Shown: positions 7,601 through 17,667, counted from the stretch's first letter. The stretch: DNA of 64,000 nucleotides from an uncultured Shimia sp. (GCF_913054185.1 NZ_CAJXIV010000010.1:1-64000), one strand, 5' to 3'. A program made the numbers and translations. The notes: a model not told the origin generated them from the sequence alone.

Positions 7601-8914
7601 TCAATCCGCAAACGGATCGGTGACCAGAATCGTGTCTTCCCGCTCCGGGCTGGTCGACAACAACGCCACAGGGCACTCGATCAGCTCTTCCACACGTTTC
7701 ACGTATTTCACCGCATTGGCGGGCAGATCATTCCAGCTGCGCGCGCCTTCAGTGGTCTCAGACCAACCTGCAATCTCTTCATAGATCGGCTTGCACCGCG
7801 CCTGCTGATCCGCCGCCGTGGGCAGGTAATCCAAACGCTCACCATCAAGATCGTAGCCGACGCAGATTTTCAGCGTCTCAAAGCCGTCCAGCACATCCAG
7901 CTTGGTCAGGCAGATGCCTTTGATGCCAGAGGTCGCACAGGTCTGACGCACCAAAGCCGCATCAAACCAGCCACAGCGGCGCTGACGGCCGGTGGTGGTG
8001 CCAAACTCATGGCCACGGGTGCCAAGGCGCTCGCCGTCCACATCAGGTGAGCCATCTGCGTTCAACAGCTCGGTTGGGAAAGGCCCCTCACCCACACGGG
8101 TGGTGTAAGCTTTCACAATGCCCAGCACGTAATCAATCGAGCCGGGACCAATGCCCACACCTGTGGCCGCTTGACCGGCAATCACGTTGGACGAGGTCAC
8201 AAACGGATAGGTGCCAAAGTCAATGTCCAGCAACGCGCCTTGCGCGCCTTCAAACAGGATACGCTTGCCCGCTTTGCGCTTTTCGTTCAGCACTTTCCAA
8301 ACCGGCGCCGCATAGGGCAGAATTTTCCCGGCAACTTCTTTCAGCTTCTCAACCAGCGCATCGCGGTCAATGGCTTCCACGCCCAGACCTTTGCGCAGCG
8401 GATCATGGTGCTGCAACGCGCGATCAACACGGGCTTCCAACGTGGCAGCATCCGCCAGATCGGCAACACGGATCGCACGGCGACCAACCTTGTCTTCATA
8501 GGCCGGGCCAATGCCGCGACCAGTGGTGCCAATCTTGGTGCCTTTGGAGGCCGCTTCTTCGCGCGCCCGATCCAGCTCGCCGTGGAATGGCATGATCAGC
8601 GGCGTGTTTTCCGCAATCATCAATGTCTCAGGAGAGATATCCACGCCCTGCGCCCGCACAGTTTCGATTTCGTTCAACAGGTGCCACGGGTCCAGCACCA
8701 CACCGTTACCGATCACCGACAATTTCCCGCCACGCACCACGCCAGACGGCAGCGCGTGCAACTTATACACCTTGCTATCAATGACCAGCGTGTGGCCCGC
8801 GTTGTGCCCGCCCTGGAATCGCGCGATGACATCGGCACGTTCGCTGAGCCAATCAACGATCTTACCTTTTCCTTCATCGCCCCACTGAGCGCCTACAACA
8901 ACAACGTTGGCCAT
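7601..8914 (-). CDS. purA: Adenylosuccinate synthetase
   Basis: Catalyses the GTP-dependent joining of IMP and aspartate to adenylosuccinate, the committed step to AMP. The 437-residue length is normal. The N-terminal P-loop-like signature QWGDEGKGK (residues 10-18) with catalytic Asp and Lys, the [10 protein letters not shown] loop, the [14 protein letters not shown] segment, and the [14 protein letters not shown] stretch are all present. It diverges from a DUF6524 gene with about 150 bases between the starts, and leads into the DUF2842 gene. Confidence 0.98.
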   Translation of the reverse strand: MANVVVVGAQWGDEGKGKIVDWLSERADVIARFQGGHNAGHTLVIDSKVYKLHALPSGVVRGGKLSVIGNGVVLDPWHLLNEIETVRAQGVDISPETLMIAENTPLIMPFHGELDRAREEAASKGTKIGTTGRGIGPAYEDKVGRRAIRVADLADAATLEARVDRALQHHDPLRKGLGVEAIDRDALVEKLKEVAGKILPYAAPVWKVLNEKRKAGKRILFEGAQGALLDIDFGTYPFVTSSNVIAGQAATGVGIGPGSIDYVLGIVKAYTTRVGEGPFPTELLNADGSPDVDGERLGTRGHEFGTTTGRQRRCGWFDAALVRQTCATSGIKGICLTKLDVLDGFETLKICVGYDLDGERLDYLPTAADQQARCKPIYEEIAGWSETTEGARSWNDLPANAVKYVKRVEELIECPVALLSTSPEREDTILVTDPFAD

Positions 8915-9065
8915 ATCCGGTCCTTTGCAGAGAGTTCAAACCCGCGCCCTTTTAGCCATGTTGTGCGCCCTGCGAAACCGCAAACTGCGTCATTGACTGG
9001 ACAGAACCCGCCTTTTTGCGCGAGGATTGGCAAAAAACACAGGCAAGACATCTAAGGGGACAGAG

Positions 9066-9461
9066 ATGGGGCTCTTGTTACGCTGGCTGATCGCCTTCCT
9101 GCTTTTGGCAGCAACCTACAATCCAACCGAGTTCAATTATGTTGTCTGGGCGCGGGTCAACTACGCCGAAGAGCTGCCTTTGACCGTGCTGCTCGGCCTG
9201 CTCCTGCTGATTGGCTACGTGATCTATCTACGCGCCACCCTGCGCTCGATTGGCGCCTTTGGCATGAGTGTGGTGCTGGCTGTGCTGGCCGCCGTGGCTT
9301 GGGTTTTGCACGATTACAATATGCTCAGCTTGGACAACGGCGCGGTGAACATCTGGCTGGCAATCCTCGCACTCTCCATTGTGCTGGGCATTGGCCTCGG
9401 CTGGTCCATCGTGCGCCGCATGCTGACCGGTCAGGTGGATGTGGACGACGTGGAGGCCTGA
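9066..9461 (+). CDS. DUF6524 family membrane protein
   Basis: A 131-residue protein with four predicted transmembrane segments (about residues 2-20, 34-53, 60-80 and 92-112), ending in an acidic tail DVDDVEA. The start at ATG 9066 follows a GGGGACAG ribosome binding site. The motif NPTEFNYVVWARVNY after TM1 fits the DUF6524 family as I recall it. Function unknown. It diverges from purA, and its last ~30 bases overlap the convergent nitrile hydratase accessory gene. Confidence 0.75.
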   Translation: MGLLLRWLIAFLLLAATYNPTEFNYVVWARVNYAEELPLTVLLGLLLLIGYVIYLRATLRSIGAFGMSVVLAVLAAVAWVLHDYNMLSLDNGAVNIWLAILALSIVLGIGLGWSIVRRMLTGQVDVDDVEA

Positions 9462-9793
9462 TTGTCCCCGGCCGACAAGTGAACGGGATGTCCGTGTGGG
9501 GTGTTCAGAAATGCTCTAGTCCAGCCATCTTTTAGGTCGCTCAAAGCCCCAACCTCAACCAACCCTGCCTCCGCCAGAAACCCCTCCAGCGTCTCAAGCC
9601 ACGCGTTGAAGTAATCTTCCCCGCCATCCAACTCCTTAGCCAATCCGTGCGTCTTAAGCGTTGCACCAAACCGCTCCGCCCAATCTGCCCAAACAAAATG
9701 CCCCGCTTCATTTAATGCCACGGTCATCGCAAACACCTGAGCATGCCACGGTTCCGAAAACGCTGGCTCCGGTTTGTCGCCACACCAGGTCAT
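9431..9793 (-). CDS. Nitrile hydratase accessory protein (activator)
   Basis: A 120-residue protein resembling the P14K/NHase-activator family: EPAFSEPWHAQVFAMTVALNEAG near the start and WADWAERFG in the middle. In cobalt nitrile hydratases such proteins carry the alpha subunit through cobalt insertion and cysteine oxidation by subunit exchange. It resembles the N-terminal part of a beta subunit, as usual for the family. Its ATG overlaps the beta-subunit stop (ATGA 9790-9793), so it is translationally coupled in the alpha-beta-accessory order. Confidence 0.9.
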   Translation of the reverse strand: MTWCGDKPEPAFSEPWHAQVFAMTVALNEAGHFVWADWAERFGATLKTHGLAKELDGGEDYFNAWLETLEGFLAEAGLVEVGALSDLKDGWTRAFLNTPHGHPVHLSAGDNQASTSSTST

Positions 9794-10467
9794 TCTGTTG
9801 CCTCCAGATAGCTCTCCCAGAGATCTAGCACGACCTCATCACGCGGGTCCGCCTCAGCCCCCCACAACTCCTGCGCGGAAAACTGCACTGCATAGAGCGA
9901 CTCAGCCGCCTCTCCGTTGAAATGCGCATTGCTGTCGGGAAACACATGCGCGCCGTGTCGCAACACAACCACGCCCACTGTCCCCGCCGCATAAGCTGGC
10001 AAACGCGTGTGCCCGCCCCGCACAGCCACATTGCGCGTGATCCGACGGGTTTTCACCTTGGCGCCAACCGCAAACTTCGGCGTCGCCCCCTCTCGCGTGT
10101 AAGGACTGCCATGCGTCAGAACCGACTCAACCGACTCCGGCTTCGCCGCCTTGTCGGCAATTGGCGACACGCCCTCTGCCTGCCCGCTGGCCAGTTCATT
10201 AACAGTCACAACACCCCGATCCACCATCAGATCCGCCAGTCCGCCCATCCACTTTTCATAATAGCTGAAGGACATGTAATCCTGCGGGTCCAGCAATTCC
10301 CGCGCATGGCGCGACGCATCAATATTCCACTGACCCAAAAAACCGCAGGCCACATTGAGCGCCAACGCCCGCTTGTGCCAGTCTTTGGCCTCACCAAACT
10401 CATAGCCGTCTTGCGGGTCCACAGGCCCCGCGCCCAGACGTCCGCCCATATCGTGAATTCGGCTCAT
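9790..10467 (-). CDS. nthB: Nitrile hydratase subunit beta
   Basis: The non-metal subunit of nitrile hydratase, which with alpha converts nitriles to amides in the cytoplasm. Its 225 residues begin with the family signature [10 protein letters not shown] and GPV. The [10 protein letters not shown] helix follows, and the C-terminal SH3-like barrel includes [15 protein letters not shown] and [15 protein letters not shown]. Starts and stops overlap with alpha upstream (10464-10467) and the accessory gene downstream. Confidence 0.95.
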   Translation of the reverse strand: MSRIHDMGGRLGAGPVDPQDGYEFGEAKDWHKRALALNVACGFLGQWNIDASRHARELLDPQDYMSFSYYEKWMGGLADLMVDRGVVTVNELASGQAEGVSPIADKAAKPESVESVLTHGSPYTREGATPKFAVGAKVKTRRITRNVAVRGGHTRLPAYAAGTVGVVVLRHGAHVFPDSNAHFNGEAAESLYAVQFSAQELWGAEADPRDEVVLDLWESYLEATE

Positions 10468-11078
10468 GCGCCCGGCTCCTGTGCCAAGCCCGTGCCAATC
10501 ATACTGTCCCGCGTCACCAGCGCCGCCAGATCGTCCTCAGACAAACCCTCCGTCCCCAAAGGCCGCTGCGGCACCACCAAGTACCGCACCTCTGCCGTGC
10601 TGTCCCAGACGCGCACCTTCTTGCCTTCCGGCAAAGTCACCCCGAACTCTGCCAACACGGCACGCGGCTCGCGCACTGAGCGCGCGCGGTAGGCGTCCGA
10701 CTTGTACCACCCCGGCGGAATCCCCAGCAACGGCCAAGGGTAACAACTGCACAGGGTACAAACGACCATGTTGTGCACCGCGTCGGTGTTCTCAACAAAC
10801 ACCATATGTTCACCTTGCCGCCCATACAGCCCCATCTCCTGAAGCACCGGCATCGGATCATCCAACATCTGTTTGTGAAACTCCGGATCACGCCACATCT
10901 TGGCCACCACTTTGGCGCCGTTCTGTGGGCCAATTTTATTTTGGTAGAGATCAATGATTTCATCAAGCGCGGCGGGATTCACCAAACCCTTGTCAGTTAA
11001 CAATGTTTCTAGTGCCTTGACCCGCAACGCGGGGTCCGATGGCAGGTGAGAATGCGGGTGGTCATGATCATGTGGCAT
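10464..11078 (-). CDS. nthA: Nitrile hydratase subunit alpha, cobalt type
   Basis: The 204-residue metal-binding subunit. The metal claw is VCTLCSC with cysteines at about residues 107, 110 and 112. Thr in the CTLC position is the mark of cobalt enzymes, against Ser in iron enzymes. Two of these cysteines are oxidised in mature enzymes of the family. The N-terminus is His-rich (HDHDHPHSH, residues 3-11), which could bind metal; this is an inference. ATG 11078 is chosen over the upstream alternative because it begins this family-like segment. No amidase or aldoxime dehydratase gene is adjacent. Confidence 0.95.
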   Translation of the reverse strand: MPHDHDHPHSHLPSDPALRVKALETLLTDKGLVNPAALDEIIDLYQNKIGPQNGAKVVAKMWRDPEFHKQMLDDPMPVLQEMGLYGRQGEHMVFVENTDAVHNMVVCTLCSCYPWPLLGIPPGWYKSDAYRARSVREPRAVLAEFGVTLPEGKKVRVWDSTAEVRYLVVPQRPLGTEGLSEDDLAALVTRDSMIGTGLAQEPGA

Positions 11079-11231
11079 GCCAAAACCCTGCCAGAACACC
11101 CCAGCGGCGTCCATCCTCAAAACCACTTCTGCACCACAGCGCGATCAACTTCACAAATCCACCTTGCCCCCCGCCGCAAACTTGCCTACATACCCGGCTA
11201 ACAATCCGAACGCTTGAGTTTACAGGTCCCA

Positions 11232-11594
11232 ATGGCAAACGTTGTCCTCATCATCCATCTTCTTCTAGCTTTGGCGCTGATTGGCGCCGTACTGGTGCAA
11301 CGTTCCGAAGGCGGTGGCCTTGGCATGGGCGGTGGCGGCGGCGCCGTATCTGGCCGCGCAGCAGCCACGGCACTGACCCGCGTGACCTGGATTTTGGCGG
11401 GCGCGTTTATCGTGACCTCCATTTCCCTGACCGTGATCGCCGCGAGGGATTCTGCCTCCAGCTCGGTATTTGACCGCCTGGGCACCTCCGCACCTGTTGT
11501 GGAAGAAACTGCACCAGCTCTGCCAGGCGCCGGCGACTCGCTTCTGCCACCGTCTGAGGGCGACAATGCCCCACTGGTGCCACGCGCCGACTAA
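11232..11594 (+). CDS. secG: Preprotein translocase subunit SecG
   Basis: A 120-residue inner-membrane protein with two hydrophobic segments (about residues 3-23 and 53-73) flanking the conserved loop VQRSEGGGLGMGGGG, the hallmark of SecG. With SecYE it forms the protein-conducting channel and aids SecA-driven export. The C-terminal tail is longer and Pro/Ala/Glu rich, as in many alphaproteobacteria. ATG 11232 is used; an upstream TTG frame adds six atypical residues. It diverges from nthA and precedes pyrG after a terminator. Confidence 0.93.
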   Translation: MANVVLIIHLLLALALIGAVLVQRSEGGGLGMGGGGGAVSGRAAATALTRVTWILAGAFIVTSISLTVIAARDSASSSVFDRLGTSAPVVEETAPALPGAGDSLLPPSEGDNAPLVPRAD

Positions 11595-11619
11595 ACGTCG
11601 CGCACTGTAAACAAATTCT

Positions 11620-11648
11620 GGCGGTCTCTCGGGGCCGCCTGCTTTTTT
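11620..11648 (+). terminator. Probable terminator of secG
   Basis: GGCGG (11620-11624) pairs with CCGCC (11635-11639), followed by TGCTTTTTT. A second small hairpin, GCCC-TTTTC-GGGC, follows at once. The stem is short but GC-only. It lies between secG and pyrG. Confidence 0.6.
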
Positions 11649-11858
11649 GCCCTTTTCGGGCATCCACCACAGCTTGAGGCCGATACGCCACCCGCAACAG
11701 CATCTTGCGGTCCGGTTGCCTTTTGTCTGCGAATCCTATATTACTTAAGTCCCGTGATGCTGGGTCAATTTTGCAGGGAAATCTGCACTGACTTGGGCGC
11801 TGCTACATCGACAACACGTCCGACCAATGGGTCGACAATCACGGGGGATGCCACGCAC

Positions 11859-13502
11859 ATGGCACGCTATATTTTCGTTACAGGTGGGGTTGTTTCATCG
11901 TTGGGCAAAGGCCTTGCGTCTGCGGCCTTGGGTGCGCTGTTGCAAGCACGGGGCTATACCGTGCGCCTGCGCAAATTGGACCCCTATCTGAACGTGGATC
12001 CGGGCACCATGTCCCCGTTTGAGCACGGCGAAGTGTTTGTGACTGACGACGGTGCCGAAACCGACCTCGATCTGGGCCACTACGAGCGCTTCACCGGCGT
12101 GCCGGCCCGCATGACCGACTCGGTGTCTTCCGGCCGCATCTACTCAAACGTGCTGGAAAAAGAGCGGCGCGGCGACTACCTCGGCAAAACCATTCAGGTG
12201 GTCCCGCACGTCACCAATGAGATCAAAGACTTCCTGCACGTCGGTGACGACGAAGTTGATTTTATGCTGTGTGAAATTGGCGGCACCGTGGGCGACATCG
12301 AAGGCCTTCCATTTTTTGAAGCCATCCGACAGTTCTCCCATGACAAGCCTCGTGGCGATGTGATCTTCATGCACCTCACCCTGCTGCCATATCTGGCCGC
12401 CTCCGGTGAACTCAAAACCAAACCCACCCAGCACTCCGTAAAAGAGCTGCAATCCATCGGTATCGCGCCTGACATCCTGGTCTGCCGCTCCGAGCAGCCA
12501 ATCCCAGAGAAAGAGCGCCAAAAGATCGCGCTGTTCTGTAACGTGCGCAAAGAACACGTTGTGGCTGCCTACGACCTGAAGTCGATCTACGAAGCGCCGC
12601 TGGCCTATCACCGCGAAGGTCTCGACCAAGCTGTGCTCGACGCCTTTGGCATCGCCCCAGCCCCACGCCCAGATCTGCGCGTTTGGGAAGACGTGAACGA
12701 CCGCATTCACAACACCGACGGCAAGATCAACGTCGCCATCGTCGGCAAATACACCCAACTCGAAGATGCGTATAAATCCATCAAAGAGGCGCTCACCCAC
12801 GGCGGCATGGCCAACCGGGTGAAGGTCAACGTGAGCTGGGTTGACGCGGAACTCTTTGACAAAGACGACGCGGCGCCTTTCTTGGAAGGCTACGACGCCA
12901 TTCTGGTCCCAGGTGGATTTGGTGAGCGCGGCACCGAAGGTAAAATCAAAGCAGCGCAGTTTGCCCGTGAGCACAAAGTGCCCTACCTCGGCATCTGCCT
13001 CGGCATGCAAATGGCTGTGATTGAAGCCGCCCGTAACAAAGCAGGCATTTCTGACGCGGGCTCTGAAGAGTTTGACCACGAAGCTGGCGAAACCCGCTTT
13101 GAGCCGGTTGTGTACCACCTCAAGGAATGGGTGCAGGGCAACGCCAAGGTCACTCGTAAATCCACCGATGCCAAAGGCGGCACCATGCGCCTGGGCGCCT
13201 ATGACGCGGCTCTGACCGAAGGCTCCAAAGTGGCTGCTGCCTATGGCGCCAACGCCATCGAAGAGCGCCACCGTCACCGCTATGAGGTGGACATCAAATA
13301 CCGTGAGCAGCTCGAAGCCTGTGGTCTGCGTTTCTCCGGCATGAGCCCGGATGGCCGCCTGCCAGAAATTGTGGAATGGGAAGATCACCCGTGGTTCATC
13401 GGCGTACAGTTCCACCCGGAGCTAAAATCCAAGCCATTTGACCCTCACCCGCTGTTCCGCGATTTTGTACGCGCGGCAAAAGACAACAGCCGGTTGGTGT
13501 AG
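11859..13502 (+). CDS. pyrG: CTP synthase (glutamine hydrolysing)
   Basis: Converts UTP to CTP using ATP and glutamine. From ATG 11859 the product has 547 residues, the normal length. The N-terminal synthetase domain starts [17 protein letters not shown]. The C-terminal class I glutamine amidotransferase domain shows GGFGERG and the nucleophile Cys380 in YLGICLGMQ, with the His/Glu pair near QFHPELKS. The frame stays open upstream to 11754, but the extension is not family-like. A clear terminator follows, so it is a single-gene unit after secG. Confidence 0.98.
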   Translation: MARYIFVTGGVVSSLGKGLASAALGALLQARGYTVRLRKLDPYLNVDPGTMSPFEHGEVFVTDDGAETDLDLGHYERFTGVPARMTDSVSSGRIYSNVLEKERRGDYLGKTIQVVPHVTNEIKDFLHVGDDEVDFMLCEIGGTVGDIEGLPFFEAIRQFSHDKPRGDVIFMHLTLLPYLAASGELKTKPTQHSVKELQSIGIAPDILVCRSEQPIPEKERQKIALFCNVRKEHVVAAYDLKSIYEAPLAYHREGLDQAVLDAFGIAPAPRPDLRVWEDVNDRIHNTDGKINVAIVGKYTQLEDAYKSIKEALTHGGMANRVKVNVSWVDAELFDKDDAAPFLEGYDAILVPGGFGERGTEGKIKAAQFAREHKVPYLGICLGMQMAVIEAARNKAGISDAGSEEFDHEAGETRFEPVVYHLKEWVQGNAKVTRKSTDAKGGTMRLGAYDAALTEGSKVAAAYGANAIEERHRHRYEVDIKYREQLEACGLRFSGMSPDGRLPEIVEWEDHPWFIGVQFHPELKSKPFDPHPLFRDFVRAAKDNSRLV

Positions 13503-13524
13503 CCCACTGCACGACAGAGTTCAT

Positions 13525-13552
13525 AAGGCGCGCTCTGTGGCGCGCCTTTTTT
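13525..13552 (+). terminator. Rho-independent terminator of pyrG
   Basis: AAGGCGCGC (13525-13533), loop TCTGTG, GCGCGCCTT (13540-13548), running into a T tract to 13552. Confidence 0.92.
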
Positions 13553-13575
13553 GTGCTTACGAACCTTGCCCGTGT

Positions 13576-13602
13576 CTTCTGATCAAAAATATCCTCGGGT
13601 GT
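13576..13602. repeat. Possible single copy of a Roseobacter-type intergenic repeat
   Basis: The minus-strand string CCCGAGGATATTTTTGATCA resembles a short intergenic element I recall as common in Rhodobacteraceae genomes, often written CCCGAGGATATTTTTG. Only this one copy was noticed in the window. It sits in the pyrG 3' spacer. Confidence 0.25.
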
Positions 13603-13757
13603 AGGGGGCGTGCTTCCCTAAAAGGCAAAAGTCCTGCGCAAACACGCATCACTTGTGACACTCTGCGGTAATTTCTCCCCCTAAGCTTCGCTTGACCAAA
13701 CGACCAATTCAAACTGAAACTCCACCTCAATTGTTTAGCTTATTGAGGGTGCCCCAA

Positions 13758-14030
13758 ATGACCTTTTCCACGCGGATTGCCGCTGTCACCACTTTATTCT
13801 TCTCCGCCCTCCCTGCCTTGGCGGGGGAAGATGCCTCAGACACACTGCTGCAACTGATCCGTGACAATGGCTGTCGAATGACCGCTGTCGAAGCGGTGGA
13901 AATCCTGCCAAGATATGGTCTCATGCCAGCCCAAACCCGCGACATCATCCGCGACTGGGACAAAAAGAACTGGCTTGCGGATCACAGCATCGCAGGCGTC
14001 AAACTCTCAAAAGCTGGCTGCAAAGGCTAA
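13758..14030 (+). CDS. Small secreted protein, function unknown
   Basis: A 90-residue protein with a clear signal peptide (residues 1-19, hydrophobic core AAVTTLFFSALPALA, cleavage expected after ALA before GEDASD). The mature ~70-residue part contains two cysteines, near each end (NGCRMT and KAGCKG), that could form a disulfide. A helix-rich core (VEAVEILPRYG, TRDIIRDWDKK) lies between. ATG 13758 is chosen because it places the signal peptide at the N-terminus. I do not recognise the family. It is flanked by about 250 and 210 non-coding bases, so it is likely its own unit. Confidence 0.7.
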   Translation: MTFSTRIAAVTTLFFSALPALAGEDASDTLLQLIRDNGCRMTAVEAVEILPRYGLMPAQTRDIIRDWDKKNWLADHSIAGVKLSKAGCKG

Positions 14031-14239
14031 CCGTTTGCTGACGGCGTTACAGGGCGCAACGTCCGCCCGATTAACCTTGACCTTGACGTCAACATACCAC
14101 ACTTCCGCAAAACAGTCGCGATACCGACGTTATACCGACACGGAATCCATACGTTAACGCCGCCCCTCCTGATTGCGTTTGACCCGCCCTGCCGGGCGCA
14201 GTACCAAAATGCGCAACACCGATAAAAGGGCATGGGGCC
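14031..14239. other. Intergenic region upstream of the ATPase-metA pair
   Basis: The 209-base spacer holds the 10-bp palindrome TTGACGTCAA (14083-14092), preceded by the direct repeat TTGACC. This is the general look of a MerR-type or similar operator or of a -35 region. No good -10 is visible at 17 bases. I looked for a SAM-II riboswitch, expected at some alphaproteobacterial metA loci, and saw none. Confidence 0.35.
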
Positions 14240-15109
14240 ATGATCTACAAATCTGCACAAGACTGGCGCGACGCAGAGCAGAAAAGAGTGCTGCTCTTTG
14301 GCATGTCAGGCTTGGGAAAAACGCATATTTCCAACACCTTGCGCGATAATGGCGATTGGTTTCATTACTCCGTCGACTACCGCATTGGCACCCGTTACAT
14401 GGGCGAGCACATCACCGACAACGCCAAGCGCGAGGCCATGAAAGTCCCGTTTCTGCGCGAGTTGTTGATGAGTGACAGTATCTACATCGGCTCCAACATC
14501 ACGTTTAACAATCTCGCCCCGCTCTCCACCTACCTAGGCAAGCCGGGTAACCCGGAAAAAGGCGGCCTGCCCTTCGCCGAATACATGCTGCGTCAACGCC
14601 AACATCGCACCGCCGAAATGGCCTCTTTGATGGACACAGAGCCGTTCATTTCCCGCGCCCATGACCTCTATGGCTATGACCACTTTGTCTGTGACACTGG
14701 CGGTTCGATCTGCGAAGTAGTGGATGCGAACGATCCCAAAGATCCGATCATGACCACCCTGTCACAAAATACATTGATGGTCTGGATCAAAGGCTCGGAT
14801 ACGCACACGGAAGAGCTGGTACGTCGGTTTGATAAGTCGCCTAAGCCGATGTATTATCAGCCGGAATTCCTGCTGGACTGCTGGCATGCCTATCTGGATG
14901 AAACTGGCAAAGACGAGAGCAGTGTTGACCCGGATACCTTTGTGCGCTGGACCTATGGCCGAGCCTTGGCGCATCGACAGCCACGCTATGAGGCCATGGC
15001 CCGCTGGGGGGTGACCGTGACCGCAGAAGCCGTCTCACAGGTCGCCACAGCTGCAGATTTTGTCGACGTGATCGCCGCAGCCCTTGAGCATCCCGCGGTC
15101 CCCGCCTAA
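14240..15109 (+). CDS. P-loop ATPase/kinase-like protein of unknown function
   Basis: A 289-residue cytoplasmic protein with a Walker A motif GMSGLGKTH at residues 21-28 directly after the first beta strand (RVLLF). A hydrophobic strand ending in Asp (DHFVCDTGGSICEVVD, about residue 150) could serve as Walker B. A conserved-looking C-terminal module carries HAYLDETGKD. The overall plan resembles small-molecule or nucleotide kinases more than AAA machines. It lies 48 bases upstream of metA on the same strand, so the two are probably cotranscribed. Function is not inferred. Confidence 0.8.
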   Translation: MIYKSAQDWRDAEQKRVLLFGMSGLGKTHISNTLRDNGDWFHYSVDYRIGTRYMGEHITDNAKREAMKVPFLRELLMSDSIYIGSNITFNNLAPLSTYLGKPGNPEKGGLPFAEYMLRQRQHRTAEMASLMDTEPFISRAHDLYGYDHFVCDTGGSICEVVDANDPKDPIMTTLSQNTLMVWIKGSDTHTEELVRRFDKSPKPMYYQPEFLLDCWHAYLDETGKDESSVDPDTFVRWTYGRALAHRQPRYEAMARWGVTVTAEAVSQVATAADFVDVIAAALEHPAVPA

Positions 15110-15157
15110 CTATGGCCCTCACGCCTATTCAAACACCAAACAGACAAAGAGACTGAC

Positions 15158-16102
15158 ATGCCCATCAAGATTCCCGCCGACCTGCCTGCCTTCGACGTGC
15201 TTAAGCACGAAGGCGTCATGGTTATGGCCGCGGATCAGGCCTCCCGTCAGGACATCCGCCCGATGCGGATTGGGCTTCTCAACTTGATGCCAAAGAAAAT
15301 TCAGACGGAAAACCAATTTGCCCGTCTGATCGGCGCCACCCCGTTGCAGTTGGAATTGTCGCTCATTCGTATGTCCGAGCACAAAACCCGCAACACTGCC
15401 GCCGAGCACATGGCGGAATTTTATCGTCCATTTCAGGATGTTAAAGCCTCAGGCGAAAAGTTTGACGGCCTCATCATCACAGGCGCACCGATCGAGCATC
15501 TTCCGTTTGAAGATGTCACTTATTGGGAAGAACTTTGCGAGGTTTTTGAGTGGACCCGCACCCATGTGCACTCCACCTTTGGCGTCTGCTGGGGTGGCAT
15601 GGCGATGATCAACTATTTCCACGGCGTGCAGAAACACATCATAGACCACAAGGCTTTTGGCTGCTTCCGCCACCAAAACCTGGCCCATTCCTCCCCGTAT
15701 TTGCGCGGCTTTTCAGATGACTGTGTGATCCCCGTGAGCCGTTGGACAGAAATCCGGCAAGACGAGGTTGATGCCCGTCCGGAACTGCGCACTTTACTGC
15801 ACTCTGAAGACGTCGGTCCCTGCCTGATCGAGGCTCCTAGAACGCGAGACTTGTTTATTTTCAATCACTTCGAATACGACAGCGACACGTTGAAACAGGA
15901 ATACGATCGCGACGTTTCTGAGGGTACAACCATCAATGTGCCGTCCAACTACTACCCGGATGATAACCCCTCCAATCCGCCGCAAAACCGCTGGCGCAGC
16001 CACGCACACTTGCTCTACGGCAACTGGGTGTCCGAGATCTATCAAACCACGCCGTTTGACATGTCCCGTATCGGCCATGAAATCACTGACCTTCGCGCTT
16101 AA
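15158..16102 (+). CDS. metA: Homoserine O-acyltransferase (MetA), probably acetyl-CoA using
   Basis: Acylates homoserine in the first committed step of methionine synthesis. The 314 residues follow the MetA fold throughout. Catalytic Cys144 is in FGVCWGG, and the His/Glu of FNHFEYD (about 237 and 239) completes the triad. The acyl-CoA selectivity position is Glu113 (TGAPIEHL), equivalent to Gly111 of the E. coli succinyltransferase. Glu there is known from biochemical work on the family to favour acetyl-CoA, so many annotations of succinyltransferase would be wrong here. A P-loop ATPase gene precedes it; PPK2 follows 70 bases downstream. Confidence 0.93.
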   Translation: MPIKIPADLPAFDVLKHEGVMVMAADQASRQDIRPMRIGLLNLMPKKIQTENQFARLIGATPLQLELSLIRMSEHKTRNTAAEHMAEFYRPFQDVKASGEKFDGLIITGAPIEHLPFEDVTYWEELCEVFEWTRTHVHSTFGVCWGGMAMINYFHGVQKHIIDHKAFGCFRHQNLAHSSPYLRGFSDDCVIPVSRWTEIRQDEVDARPELRTLLHSEDVGPCLIEAPRTRDLFIFNHFEYDSDTLKQEYDRDVSEGTTINVPSNYYPDDNPSNPPQNRWRSHAHLLYGNWVSEIYQTTPFDMSRIGHEITDLRA

Positions 16103-16173
16103 ACTTGGGGCGCTGCCATCCCGATTGCACTGACGTGCATGACACCCCATATTGGGGAAAACGGAGAGCTTTC

Positions 16174-17043
16174 ATGGACTTGCCCTTTGACGGCGCGATC
16201 AGCGCTTACTTTGAGAACGAGGCCCCGGCCGAGGTGCGTGCCGCCATTGAGCAAGCCGGCAAGAAAGACATCCTCTCCGACACATATCCGCACAAAGACC
16301 GCTTAAGCAGGAAAACCTACGAAGCAGAGCTCGAAGCCTTGCAGATCGAACTTGTGAAAATGCAGCACTGGGCCAAGGAAAGCGGCGCCCGCATCGCGTG
16401 CGTTTTTGAAGGCCGTGATGCCGCAGGCAAGGGCGGCACCATCAAGCGCTTCCGCGAGAACTTAAACCCACGTGGAGCTCGCACTGTGGCCCTCTCCAAG
16501 CCTACGGATGCTGAGCGCACTCAATGGTATTTTCAACGCTATTTTGACCACTTGCCGTCAGGCGGCGAATTGGTGCTCTTTGACCGCAGCTGGTACAATC
16601 GCGGTGTCGTTGAGAAGGTCTTTAGTTTTTGCGAGCACTACGAGCGCGAGCGTTTCTTTCACCAAGCTCCCAACCTCGAAGAAACCCTCGTAAACGACGG
16701 AATTTACTTATTTAAATTCTGGCTCAATGTTGGGCGCGCCGAACAATTGCGCCGTTTCCTGAGCCGCGAGATTGACCCACTAAAACAGTGGAAGTTAAGC
16801 TGGATCGACGTCGAGGGCCTGAAACGCTGGGACGCTTACACAGCTGCCATTGGCGAAACTTTGCGGCGTACCCATTCAGACGCGGCTCCCTGGACGGTCA
16901 TCCGCTCCGATGACAAACGCCGCGCCCGGCTGAACGCCATTAGCACCGTACTGCACGCCCTGCCTTATGACCGCAAAGACGTGGACGCGATTGGCGCAAT
17001 CGACAGCAAAATCTGTGGCGGACCGGACATCTGGAATGCCTAA
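16174..17043 (+). CDS. ppk2: Polyphosphate kinase 2 family protein
   Basis: Transfers phosphate between inorganic polyphosphate and nucleoside phosphates. The 289-residue product has a single PPK2 domain: Walker [10 protein letters not shown] (about residues 80-88), the lid region [14 protein letters not shown], and Walker [10 protein letters not shown] (about 131-141), then [13 protein letters not shown]. One domain of this size fits class I or III PPK2; choosing between GDP and ADP/AMP phosphorylation needs an assay. ATG 16174 has a GGAGAG SD. Its last 8 bases overlap the start of the TetR gene, indicating one transcript. Confidence 0.93.
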   Translation: MDLPFDGAISAYFENEAPAEVRAAIEQAGKKDILSDTYPHKDRLSRKTYEAELEALQIELVKMQHWAKESGARIACVFEGRDAAGKGGTIKRFRENLNPRGARTVALSKPTDAERTQWYFQRYFDHLPSGGELVLFDRSWYNRGVVEKVFSFCEHYERERFFHQAPNLEETLVNDGIYLFKFWLNVGRAEQLRRFLSREIDPLKQWKLSWIDVEGLKRWDAYTAAIGETLRRTHSDAAPWTVIRSDDKRRARLNAISTVLHALPYDRKDVDAIGAIDSKICGGPDIWNA

Positions 17044-17653
17044 ACGCGGCTATCATCACGGCAACCTGCGCCAGGCTTTGGTTGAGGCCGCCTTGAGCCT
17101 GATCGAGGCCAAGGGCCCTACCGGCTTTACCCTCTCTGAGGCCGCAAAAACCGCAGGCGTGACGCCAGCTGCCGTCTATCGCCATTTTGAAGGCCGCGAA
17201 GACCTGATCGCCGAAGCCGCCCGCCAAGGCTATGAAATCTTTGCCGATCTGATGCAGTTCGCTTTTGACAAAGGCCAACCGTCCGCCCTGGCCTCCTTTG
17301 AAGCCACGGGCCGCGCTTACCTTGCCTTTGCCCGCAAATACCCCGGCCACTACATTGCGATGTTTGAAAGCGGCATTTCAGTAAACCGCACACCAGAGCT
17401 CGCCGCCGTTGCCACTCGCGCCCGAGGCGTGATGGAGCACGCAGCCGCTGAGCTCTCAAAGCACATTCCACCAGAGAAACGCCCTCCTGCCAGTATGTTC
17501 TCCGCCCACATCTGGGCGATGAGCCATGGCGTTGTCGAGCTCTACGCGCGGAACTCCCCCGGAACCCAAAGCCCGTTTGCCCCCGAAGACCTGCTGGAAA
17601 GTGGCATCGGTGTGTACCTACGCGGGCTTGGGTTGATCGAACCAGACCAATGA
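17036..17653 (+). CDS. TetR/AcrR family transcriptional regulator
   Basis: A 205-residue regulator. The N-terminal HTH is plain ([23 protein letters not shown] is the segment around residues 31-53), followed by the helix EDLIAEAA. A helical C-terminal domain ends in [12 protein letters not shown] and resembles the TetR_C WHG-type ligand domain. ATG 17036 overlaps the end of ppk2 and its own TGA overlaps a possible ATG of the next gene. This suggests an operon ppk2-tetR-sel1. The ligand is unknown. Confidence 0.88.
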   Translation: MPKRGYHHGNLRQALVEAALSLIEAKGPTGFTLSEAAKTAGVTPAAVYRHFEGREDLIAEAARQGYEIFADLMQFAFDKGQPSALASFEATGRAYLAFARKYPGHYIAMFESGISVNRTPELAAVATRARGVMEHAAAELSKHIPPEKRPPASMFSAHIWAMSHGVVELYARNSPGTQSPFAPEDLLESGIGVYLRGLGLIEPDQ

Positions 17654-17667
17654 TCCGAGGACACATC

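Noticed and set aside
12144-13415. 423-codon antisense frame over pyrG
   Set aside because: pyrG is certain. The antisense product has no recognisable motif and no SD.
14031-15157. SAM-II riboswitch before metA
   Set aside because: The expected pseudoknot elements were sought in both spacers upstream and were not found.
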